Shown one piece after another: positions 1 to 5,683 of a stretch of DNA of 5,683 nt. The notes under the pieces are model-generated. The model was not told the DNA's origin, ran no database searches, and worked only from the letters and a program-made list of their open reading frames with translations. Each line of letters opens with the position of its first letter. The first letter of the stretch is position 1. The position numbers and the translations under genes are program-made. The DNA is from Lentisphaeria bacterium (GTDB lineage: Bacteria; Verrucomicrobiota; Lentisphaeria; Victivallales; UBA1829): positions 1 through 5,683 of the forward strand of contig DXVA01000229.1 of NCBI GenBank assembly GCA_019408975.1. The letters run 5' to 3'.

Positions 1-1
1 A

Positions 2-1279
2 ACGCCCGTCAAGCCGCAGCCGGACTACCGCAGAAAACTGCTGGAGCGCGTCACATTCCCGAACGGCTGGAATCTCTGCACCTTCGCGGGTTCCTCGTGC
101 TGGGGATCATGGGGATCGACTTTCTTCTTCCCGCTCGGCAAGGACTACTCTTTCGTGAATTATCTGGCGGCGAAGAAGTTCACGCGGGAATCGGAAAAGG
201 AAATTGTCTCCGGATTCGTGAAACGTCACGGAGGCGGATTCAATGAGGCACAGAAAAACTTCCTGAAAAGACATCTGGAACGCGGCATCATGTATGCGAA
301 ACAGGCAAAATACAAGGTGCCCTACCTGAATTCCCGTTTTTCGCATCTGGACTGGCAGGAATACAAAACCTATATGGATGAATGGTGGTGTTCCGATTAC
401 CGCGCGGGCAATGCGGACGACTACAACAACACGCCGGTCAGAAGTTACCAGGACATGGCGCTGTATTACCTGCGCCGGCTGGTCCGGGAAGGCATGGACG
501 GAATTTATTACGACAATATCCGCGACTGGAGCAATCCGAACCCCGTCACCGGTCCCGCATGGCGGCGCAAAGACGGGCAGATGCAGCCTTACTTCGACAT
601 TTTCGCCCTGCGCGAATTCGTCCGCCGGACCGCCGTCATGCTCTATCAGGAAAAGAAAACTTTCCCCGACGGCCGCCCCGTCCTGACTCTACACATGACC
701 AACACCAATCTTGTGCCTGTGCTTGCATTCGGGACAATCGCGCTTGACCTCGAAGCGGAATACGGAAGCAAGGACTTTCAGGATCGTTTCACCGAGGGGT
801 ATCTCCAGAGCTGCACGCTGGGGCTTCAGACCGGCGTGATTCCGGAAATCCTCGTTCAGATCACGGGAAAAAACAGAGAGTTCGTGACGCGAACCTTCCT
901 TGCCGTCACGCTTGCCTACGACCTCCCCTTCGTCATGAACGGCGGAGGGCTCACAGGCGACTGGTCCGGTGTCTGGCGCAGGCTTTATCAATGGGGCTAC
1001 TCCACGCCGGAGGTGAAAGTCGCTCCCTGCTGGGATTCCGCAACGCTGAAAACAGACAGGAACGGCTGGCGCGTCGCAACTTACCGCAAAGGAAAAGAAA
1101 TCATCGCGGCGGTAAGCAGTTTCGGAGATACGGCGGAGGGGTCGCTCGACCTTTCCGGCATCCGTGCCGTCCGGGCGATCGACTGGGAAAGCGGCAGGGA
1201 ACTGCCCGTCAGGAACGGTTCCCTGCCCCTGAAACTCCGGAAGCATGACTTCAAACTGATTCATATCACAACAAAATAA
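2..1279 (+). CDS. Glycoside-hydrolase-like barrel protein (DUF6067/GH123-N-like), 5' end missing
   Basis: The reading frame is open from the window edge to a TAA stop, giving 425 residues, so the true start lies upstream. A GTG at 155 is in frame, but the sequence before it (for example NGWNLCTFAG) reads as normal protein, so I do not take it as the start. Numbering from the first visible codon, an aromatic-rich segment runs to about 60. Barrel-like strands follow: KVPYLNSRF near 105, DGIYYDN at 166-172, LTLHMTNTN near 228, and a LDLEAEYG acidic motif around 248-255. From about residue 350 a compact beta domain ends the protein (WRVATYRKGKEIIAAVSSF), as is common after glycosidase barrels. 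The order of motifs (DG-[IL]-Y-x-DN, then a His strand, then an acidic strand) recalls the uncharacterised DUF6067/GH123-N-like group; this is from memory of the family. Substrate and catalytic residues are unknown, and export cannot be judged without the N-terminus. It is the first visible gene of a three-gene operon. A GH-A clan relative of another family is the main alternative. Confidence 0.75.
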   Translation, partial: TPVKPQPDYRRKLLERVTFPNGWNLCTFAGSSCWGSWGSTFFFPLGKDYSFVNYLAAKKFTRESEKEIVSGFVKRHGGGFNEAQKNFLKRHLERGIMYAKQAKYKVPYLNSRFSHLDWQEYKTYMDEWWCSDYRAGNADDYNNTPVRSYQDMALYYLRRLVREGMDGIYYDNIRDWSNPNPVTGPAWRRKDGQMQPYFDIFALREFVRRTAVMLYQEKKTFPDGRPVLTLHMTNTNLVPVLAFGTIALDLEAEYGSKDFQDRFTEGYLQSCTLGLQTGVIPEILVQITGKNREFVTRTFLAVTLAYDLPFVMNGGGLTGDWSGVWRRLYQWGYSTPEVKVAPCWDSATLKTDRNGWRVATYRKGKEIIAAVSSFGDTAEGSLDLSGIRAVRAIDWESGRELPVRNGSLPLKLRKHDFKLIHITTK

Positions 1280-1283
1280 GCAG

Positions 1284-1289
1284 AAAGGA
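1284..1289 (+). promoter_or_regulatory. Ribosome binding site for the SGNH hydrolase gene
   Basis: AAAGGA lies 8 bases before the ATG at 1298, within the 18-base gap after the upstream stop. The spacing is normal and it fixes the start, because the preceding TAA at 1277-1279 is in the same frame and leaves no room for an earlier start. Confidence 0.7.
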
Positions 1290-1297
1290 CAAACTCC

Positions 1298-2794
1298 ATG
1301 AGATGGTTTCCCGCAACACTCGCCGCCTGCATCGCTCTCGGCGTCCAGGCAGATAACATTGTATTGAAGAATGATAATTTCCAGCGGCAGTCATACGGCT
1401 GGAACACTCCCTCCTACTGGGCGGGGAAAACAACGCATATCGAAGAAAGCGGCAAAAAATATCTTCAACTTGAGTCCGGTATGCGCGGCACCGAAGAATT
1501 CGGGCGCGCGCTCGGATACGGCAGGCAGATCGAATACTTTGCCGGCACGACGATTCAGATTCAGCTCCGGGCAAAGGGAAGCGGCAAATTCACAGCCGGA
1601 GTCCTCACCTACGGATTCAATTCAGGAAGCCCCTCTTACCTCCCCGGAGGAGAAAAACAGCTGACGGACACATTCCAGACATTCGATTTCAAACTTGTCA
1701 TCCCCTCCCGCTGCCGCCAGATTCTGCCTTATCTGCAAGTCAACGGCAAGGGTAAATTGATCGCGGAATGGTACAAGATGGAAACCGTGTCTGAAAAAGG
1801 AGCATCCATTACGGCGGCAACGCCGATGCAGATTCTCAAATCCGCAGATCGGATTGCACCCGTCACTTTCCAATCCACTCTGCCTTCGCAGAAAATCACG
1901 ATCTGCCGGAAGAACGATAAAAACATAACGGAAAAAAGCGTCGAATCCGGCGCGGACGGCACGATCACGGTTCAGCCGGAAAAACAGGGGAAAGGCATCA
2001 TCGAACTCTCCGCCTCCGCAAAAGGAGTCCATGCCACCGCCTACATCGACGTGGAAAATCCGGCGGAATATGATAAAACCGACGCCATCGCGAAAAAGGT
2101 GAAACTGCCCGCAAAGCTGAACATCCTCGTCATCGGGGACAGTCTCTCGGATTTCTACCGGGGGCAGAACTACATCGACCGCCTTTCCTTCTGGCTGAAC
2201 AAATACAATCCGGGCAAGGCATCCATACGGAACGCAGGAGTCGGCGGCGATTACGTCCGGCGCGTGGAGGAGCGTCTCGCAGGCACCCTCCCCGGCGCAA
2301 GGCACGCCTATCGCCAGAATATGTATGACGATCTTTTCGCCCAGGCTTATGACCTGATCTTCATCTTCCTCGGGCAGAACGACACCCGTTCACTCCGGAC
2401 ACAGAAATTTGAAAAGCCGCTCATGCCGCCGGAACAGCAGGAAAAGGGGCTCCGCAGTATTCTTGACTTCATCGGCAAACGTTCCAAAGCCAGAATCATT
2501 CTGATCTCCCCCTCGCCCTCCCATGCAAAAGTTTTCGAGGACCGCTCCGCAAAAATGGCGCCCGGCGCGGAAATGGTGATGTTCGGCAGAAAGGAACTGG
2601 TCGATCAGTATGACGCGGTCAACAGGAAACTCTGCAAAGAACTCAATCTGGACTATGTGGACATCCTTGCGCCGATGCGCGGGGCAAGCGACCTGAAATC
2701 GCTCTATGTGGAGGACGGAGTCCATCTGAGCCCGGCTGGCGGCAGGCTGATCGCCGGCGAACTTCTCAATTATTTTGCAGGGAAATACCGCTGA
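1298..2794 (+). CDS. Exported SGNH/GDSL-family esterase with N-terminal carbohydrate-binding-like domain
   Basis: This is a complete protein of 498 residues. Residues 1-18 form a short signal peptide (charged MR, hydrophobic core, VQA before a probable cut at A18/D19). A LAAC sequence at 8-11 mimics a lipobox but sits too near the start to be convincing. Residues 19-165 look like a jelly-roll, CBM4/9-like module rich in aromatic residues and beta strands. Residues 170-255 look like an Ig-like domain. From 272 to the end is an SGNH hydrolase with all blocks: GDSLS with nucleophile Ser282, NAGVGGD with oxyanion Gly317, GQND with Asn361, and DGVH with Asp473 and His476. The enzyme should cleave an ester such as acetyl on a glycan in the periplasm, at the cell surface or outside; the substrate is inferred from the neighbours only. 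It lies 18 bases after the first glycosidase-like gene and 3 bases before the next, consistent with one transcript. A lipase or other acyl esterase role is possible. Confidence 0.9.
   Translation: MRWFPATLAACIALGVQADNIVLKNDNFQRQSYGWNTPSYWAGKTTHIEESGKKYLQLESGMRGTEEFGRALGYGRQIEYFAGTTIQIQLRAKGSGKFTAGVLTYGFNSGSPSYLPGGEKQLTDTFQTFDFKLVIPSRCRQILPYLQVNGKGKLIAEWYKMETVSEKGASITAATPMQILKSADRIAPVTFQSTLPSQKITICRKNDKNITEKSVESGADGTITVQPEKQGKGIIELSASAKGVHATAYIDVENPAEYDKTDAIAKKVKLPAKLNILVIGDSLSDFYRGQNYIDRLSFWLNKYNPGKASIRNAGVGGDYVRRVEERLAGTLPGARHAYRQNMYDDLFAQAYDLIFIFLGQNDTRSLRTQKFEKPLMPPEQQEKGLRSILDFIGKRSKARIILISPSPSHAKVFEDRSAKMAPGAEMVMFGRKELVDQYDAVNRKLCKELNLDYVDILAPMRGASDLKSLYVEDGVHLSPAGGRLIAGELLNYFAGKYR
2779..2783 (+). 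promoter_or_regulatory. Weak, distant Shine-Dalgarno before the GH42-like gene
   Basis: AGGGA lies inside the end of the SGNH gene, 14 bases before the ATG at 2798, which is longer than usual. No better purine-rich site is nearer. With only three bases (TCC) between the TGA stop and the ATG, translation of the third gene is probably coupled to that of the second by reinitiation. Confidence 0.4.
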
Positions 2795-2797
2795 TCC

Positions 2798-4813
2798 ATG
2801 AATGACGAACTCTTTCCACATGATTCATTCCATCCCGTTCTGCGCCTGTACATTCCGCACTGGAACGAAGAACACACCCGGCAGGAGACCATACGCTACT
2901 GCCGGGAAACGGGAATCAGGGACATCCTTCTCTTTTCCGATGCCCAGTATCTGGTATGGAACCAGCTTTCCCCGCAGGAGATTGAGCGGGAATCCGGCGT
3001 CTGGAGCCGCAGTATCAAGGCATTCCGCGAATCCGGCATCAGAACGGTCGGAATCAACTGCAGCCTGATGCAGATGCAGTCCAAGGCGGATCACCGGGAA
3101 CATTCGGACTATGATTTCTGGCTGACTTCCGCCGACGGAAGCTGTCTGCACAACCTCCCCTGCCCCATGGACCCGAAGCTGGACAGCTATATCGATCTCT
3201 TCTTCGGAAAACTGGCGGCAGCCGGAGCGGACTATCTCTACATGGACGACGATCTGCGGTACATGAACAATACCGTCGGTAACTCCCTCGGCTGCTTCTG
3301 CCTCCTGCATCTGAAACGGTTCAGTGAACTGACCGGAAAAGACTGGAATGCGGGTTCTCTGAAAGAGGCGGTTCTGAACGACCCGGAACTGCGGCGGGCA
3401 TGGGTCCGTTTCAACGGGGCGCGGCTGGAAGAAATCGCCTCGCGTATCGGGCGCGCCGCAAAACGGGTCAATCCGGACATCCGCACTGGATTGATGGTGC
3501 CGTGCGTCAACGGAATTCCGCTTTCCGGCAACGATCTGGTGAAAACCGCGGAAAACATCGCCGCCGGAAAACGCACGCTCCTGCGCCCCTGCATCGGACC
3601 CTATCAGGATTACAACCGCAAAATGGTATTCGCGGGGCTGTATCATCTGGAAATGACACGGAAAATCTTCGGAAGCACGGCAGATTACACGCCTGAAATC
3701 GAAACGTCGCCCTCGACGGCAGTCTCGAAATCCGGCACTGTGGCACGCCTGTATATGATGCAGGGGCTCCTGAACGGGATGAACGCGCCGTTGTTCACGG
3801 CGGTCGGCTACTGCGGTGACACCCCGTATCTGGAACCGCGCTACCCGAAGATGCTGAAAGAGTCCATGCCGTTCTTTCAAAGTGTCCTGCGACATGCCCC
3901 GGAACCGTCCAGCCGCCGCGGCATCGGGCTGTTTTCGAATCTGAATGCGCCATTGCGGTATGAAGCGCCGGTGAAAAACATCACCCGGCTCTATTTTCCC
4001 GCCTGCGTTCTCCATGACATACTGGACAGCGCGGGATTGCCGCATACCTATGAAAAGAGCCCCGTCTCTTTCCTCTGCGGAATCCATGCCGCGGCTTTGC
4101 CGGAACGGGAAGCGGAAGAAGTCTTGAGCGGAGGCGTATTTCTGGACGCGCTCGCGGCGGAGATTCTCGTCGGGAAAGGGCTGGGCTCCCTGATCGGCGT
4201 AACCACAGTTGCGCCCCTGCCTTATGCGGCGGCGGAACAGTGCCTCATGCCGGAAGTGTTCGGCTCTTATACGGGAAGTTACATGCAGAGCCGCATCGCG
4301 CAGCCGGGCACCGTCAGAAGACTTGTCCCGGAACGGGGAGCGGAGGAAGTCACCGGATTTGCGGATCACGACCTGAACCATCTCTATCCGGCAGTAATCC
4401 GTTTCCGCAACAGACTCGGCGGCAGAGTTGCGGTTCTTCCGTATGAGATCCGGGAAACCGCAGACAATGTGGCGGTCTATCACCTGATCTGCCATCAGCG
4501 CCAGAAAATGTTTCATGCTCTGGCGGACTGGATGGACCCGGCACTGCTCCCCTGCCGTTTCCCGGACGGTTCGGAAATCGTGGTGCAGTACTGGCGCGAG
4601 GAGGAACGTTCCACTCTGGTGTTGACCAATATCGCCTATGATGTTTACGACTCCTACGAGCTGAAAAGTTCCCTGCCTCTGGAACATGCGCAGTGTATCG
4701 CGGACAACGGTTCCATCCGCCCTTTGAAATGGTCGGACGGGATTCTCCGGGAACGGCTTGAGCCGTTTCGCCCGTTGATGATCCTGATAGCGGAAACGGC
4801 AAACGGAGATTGA
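2798..4813 (+). CDS. GH42-like glycoside hydrolase homologue with DDD and CxCxxH motifs
   Basis: This is a complete protein of 671 residues with no signal peptide, so probably cytoplasmic. Residues 12-360 read as a TIM barrel: VLRLYIPHW at 14-22, DILLFSDAQ near 42-50, VGINCSLMQ near 84-92, YLYMDDDLRYMNN at 146-158, GCFC at 165-168, and TPEIETSP at 298-305 followed by a helix ending QGLLNGMNAP. In GH42 the acid/base Glu sits in a strand followed by a zinc-binding Cys cluster, and the nucleophile Glu lies far downstream. Here Asp150-152 occupy the first place, Cys166/Cys168/His171 (perhaps with Cys122) the second, and Glu300 or Glu302 is the candidate nucleophile. Residues 373-470 resemble the GH42 trimerisation-type domain, including LSGGVFLDALAAEIL. 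The remainder, to 671, includes a C-terminal beta domain. Likely role: hydrolysis of an oligosaccharide released by the operon's other enzymes; beta-galactosidase activity is not established. ATG is chosen because it follows the previous stop by three bases in the same frame. Confidence 0.85.
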   Translation: MNDELFPHDSFHPVLRLYIPHWNEEHTRQETIRYCRETGIRDILLFSDAQYLVWNQLSPQEIERESGVWSRSIKAFRESGIRTVGINCSLMQMQSKADHREHSDYDFWLTSADGSCLHNLPCPMDPKLDSYIDLFFGKLAAAGADYLYMDDDLRYMNNTVGNSLGCFCLLHLKRFSELTGKDWNAGSLKEAVLNDPELRRAWVRFNGARLEEIASRIGRAAKRVNPDIRTGLMVPCVNGIPLSGNDLVKTAENIAAGKRTLLRPCIGPYQDYNRKMVFAGLYHLEMTRKIFGSTADYTPEIETSPSTAVSKSGTVARLYMMQGLLNGMNAPLFTAVGYCGDTPYLEPRYPKMLKESMPFFQSVLRHAPEPSSRRGIGLFSNLNAPLRYEAPVKNITRLYFPACVLHDILDSAGLPHTYEKSPVSFLCGIHAAALPEREAEEVLSGGVFLDALAAEILVGKGLGSLIGVTTVAPLPYAAAEQCLMPEVFGSYTGSYMQSRIAQPGTVRRLVPERGAEEVTGFADHDLNHLYPAVIRFRNRLGGRVAVLPYEIRETADNVAVYHLICHQRQKMFHALADWMDPALLPCRFPDGSEIVVQYWREEERSTLVLTNIAYDVYDSYELKSSLPLEHAQCIADNGSIRPLKWSDGILRERLEPFRPLMILIAETANGD

Positions 4814-4837
4814 ATTTTCTGTCCGGGCATGTATCTT
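4810..4837 (+). promoter_or_regulatory. Putative sigma-70-type promoter for the yeiW-like gene
   Basis: TTGAAT at 4810-4815 and TATCTT at 4832-4837 are separated by 16 bases; each matches the bacterial consensus at four of six positions. The -35 element overlaps the TGA stop of the upstream gene. Transcription starting about seven bases after the -10 element would begin at or beside the ATG at 4845, so the message would be leaderless. That agrees with the absence of any Shine-Dalgarno sequence before this ATG. An alternative -10 (CTTATA at 4835-4840) would place the start inside the coding region. Confidence 0.4.
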
Positions 4838-4844
4838 ATACGGC

Positions 4845-5114
4845 ATGGAACAGAAAATCGTCAAATGCAGAAAAAATTGCGGAGCCTGCTGTATCGCGCC
4901 TTCGATCTCGGCTCCGATCCCCGGTATGCCGCATGGGAAGAAAGCTTTTACCCGATGCATCAATCTGGCGGATGACATGAGCTGCAAAATATTCGGTTCG
5001 CCGGGCCGTCCCGCAGTATGCGCCTCTCTGAAACCGAGTCACGAGATGTGCGGAAGAAACCGTGAGGAGGCAATGGCGTATCTCGAACAGCTGGAACGGG
5101 ATACCGCGCCGTAA
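4845..5114 (+). CDS. yeiW: YeiW-like small cysteine-cluster protein (UPF0153/YkgJ type)
   Basis: This is a complete protein of 89 residues with eight cysteines at 8, 12, 15, 16, 38, 47, 59 and 69. The N-terminal C-x3-C-x2-CC motif, the APSIS-x-PIPGMP-x-GK stretch (18-32), the CKIF and RP-x-VCASL segments (47-61), and the ending EMCG...REEAM...LE...TAP match E. coli YeiW as I remember it, almost end to end, and the length is close. The family is annotated as a probable metal (zinc or iron) or Fe-S binding protein. Its biochemical role is not established, so none is claimed. No signal peptide or membrane segment is present, so it is probably cytoplasmic. It starts 31 bases after the glycosidase gene, has no ribosome binding site, and has a candidate promoter just upstream, so it is probably expressed separately from the operon. 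It is convergent with the MATE gene. The gene looks intact, with no missing cysteine. Confidence 0.92.
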   Translation: MEQKIVKCRKNCGACCIAPSISAPIPGMPHGKKAFTRCINLADDMSCKIFGSPGRPAVCASLKPSHEMCGRNREEAMAYLEQLERDTAP

Positions 5115-5144
5115 CCATACTCTGCCGCATCAGGGCGGAAACGG

Positions 5145-5176
5145 GACGGGAACTCGCTTTCCGCCGAGTCCCCGTC
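5145..5176. terminator. Hairpin between convergent genes, possible two-way terminator
   Basis: Bases 5145-5156 (GACGGGAACTCG) pair with 5165-5176 (CGAGTCCCCGTC), giving 12 positions with a single A-C mismatch and an 8-base loop. It lies in the 80-base gap between the ends of the yeiW-like and MATE genes, where a shared terminator is expected. Neither side carries a clear T-run: the + strand continues TATACGCGGC, and the - strand has only a short TTT. It may therefore be a weak or factor-assisted terminator, or an mRNA 3' end stabiliser. The rest of the gap shows only the competing pair GGCGGAAA (5134-5141) and TTTCCGCC (5158-5165). Confidence 0.5.
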
Positions 5177-5194
5177 TATACGCGGCGACTGTCT

Positions 5195-5683
5195 TTACAT
5201 CAGCAGCATCTTCACGATCTTCTTTGTAATCAGAAGTTTGCGTCTGATCAACTCGGCAGGGCTGTCCTTCCAGCGGAAAGTGACCATTGCCGCGGCAGCC
5301 ATCATGATCAGCTTCGACAGCGGCATCGCCAGCCATACGCCGTCCAGTTTGAAGAACAGCGGCAGAATCACCAATGCGAGCGGCATCGCAACCAGGCAGT
5401 CCGCATAGATCAGGATGGAAGCAAGCGTGTGGCGTCCTTTCGCCTGAAGATATGCGCACATTACCTGGAACAGCCCCAGCGAGACAAATCCGAATGAACT
5501 CAAAATCAGTCCCCGGAATGTGATCGCGGCAAGATCCGGTGTCGCATTGAATGCGCGGACAATCAGCGCCCTGCCCCAGATCGTGGCGATCATTGCGATT
5601 ACGCCGAAAATCAGAGCGGCAAACATTCCGTAGCGGAGTACGCGCTTTCTGCGCGTGCGTTCTCCGGTCCCGATGAAAAAACT
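5195..5683 (-). CDS. MATE-family multidrug/metabolite antiporter, C-terminal part
   Basis: The frame is open from the right window edge to a TAA stop (complement of 5195-5197), giving 162 residues of a protein whose start lies beyond the window. An internal ATG at 5626 is in frame, but the 19 codons before it read as a typical MATE cytoplasmic loop (FIGTGERTRRKRVLRYG), so it is not the start. Four hydrophobic segments follow at roughly 20-43, 55-80, 86-112 and 114-136, the last containing LDGVWLAMPLSK, typical of the final helices of the 12-helix MATE family. The tail is short and basic. Full members have about 450 residues, so roughly the last third is seen. These inner-membrane proteins export organic cations, drugs or metabolites in exchange for Na+ or H+; the substrate here is unknown, and the ion-coupling residues of the N-lobe are outside the window. 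It ends toward the yeiW-like gene and shows no link to the glycan operon. Confidence 0.85.
   Translation of the reverse strand, partial: SFFIGTGERTRRKRVLRYGMFAALIFGVIAMIATIWGRALIVRAFNATPDLAAITFRGLILSSFGFVSLGLFQVMCAYLQAKGRHTLASILIYADCLVAMPLALVILPLFFKLDGVWLAMPLSKLIMMAAAAMVTFRWKDSPAELIRRKLLITKKIVKMLLM

Noticed and set aside
155..157. GTG as a possible start of the first gene.
   Set aside because: The frame is open to the window edge, and the 51 codons before it read as structured protein, so the gene is more likely truncated by the window.
689..1264. A 191-codon - strand open frame within the first gene.
   Set aside because: It is in register with the sense gene and ends at a sense CTA codon; the translation has no domain-like pattern.
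1622..2305. A 227-codon - strand open frame within the SGNH gene.
   Set aside because: It has the same in-register shadow effect as over the GH42-like gene, bounded by a TCA codon; the sense strand carries the intact SGNH catalytic blocks.
2825..4987. A 720-codon open frame on the - strand, antisense to the GH42-like gene and reaching into the yeiW-like gene.
   Set aside because: It is exactly in codon register with the sense gene, so it stays open only because the sense gene avoids TTA, CTA and TCA codons after residue 10. The sense frame has clear barrel motifs; the antisense product has no recognisable domain.
5135..5176. An H-type pseudoknot that could act as a riboswitch or frameshift element.
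   Set aside because: The connecting loop between the two 3' strands would have zero bases, which does not allow both stems to form fully, and the position between convergent gene ends suits a terminator.
5624..5626. ATG (- strand) as the start of a small 143-residue membrane protein.
   Set aside because: The 19 upstream codons are open and match a MATE cytoplasmic loop, and the four helices match the end of a MATE transporter, so this is a partial gene.

Overview
The window looks like a chromosomal fragment from a moderately GC-rich polysaccharide-degrading bacterium. My best guess is the Planctomycetes-Verrucomicrobia-Lentisphaerae group, for example a Victivallis-like gut Lentisphaerota. 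That guess rests on gene style only: a tight run of uncharacterised glycoside-hydrolase-like proteins, one of them resembling the DUF6067/GH123-N type, together with a multidomain exported SGNH esterase. There is no rRNA or other phylogenetic marker, so the assignment is inference.

Layout. Positions 2-4813 hold three genes on the + strand, separated by 18 and 3 bases, so almost certainly one operon. The first is the C-terminal 425 residues of a glycoside-hydrolase-like barrel protein that begins before the window. The second is a complete exported protein of 498 residues with a signal peptide, a carbohydrate-binding-like beta domain, an Ig-like linker domain and a C-terminal SGNH/GDSL hydrolase with every catalytic block intact. 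The third is a complete 671-residue protein related to GH42 beta-galactosidases, with no signal peptide. It has an Asp-Asp-Asp motif where GH42 has its acid/base region, followed by a Cys-x-Cys-x2-His motif that could be a remodelled zinc site. Positions 4845-5114 hold a small eight-cysteine protein that I recognise as a YeiW homologue (UPF0153/YkgJ-type cysteine cluster). It appears to have its own promoter, placed so close to the ATG that the message may be leaderless. On the - strand, 5683-5195 is the C-terminal third of a MATE-family transporter, convergent with yeiW. The 80-base gap between them contains a 12-pair hairpin with one mismatch and a second, competing hairpin.

How the genes may work together (inference). 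The operon combines an exported esterase, which could remove acyl groups from a glycan, with two glycosidase-like barrel proteins, the third gene being apparently cytoplasmic. This fits a small glycan-utilisation locus: deacylation outside the cytoplasm and final cleavage inside. The substrate cannot be read from the sequence. No sulfatase, transporter of the SusCD type or regulator is visible in the window. The YeiW-like and MATE genes look unrelated to this locus.

The most interesting part is the uncharacterised operon itself, and especially the GH42-like enzyme with its altered catalytic and metal motifs. I saw no CRISPR array, insertion sequence, tRNA, rRNA or phage gene.
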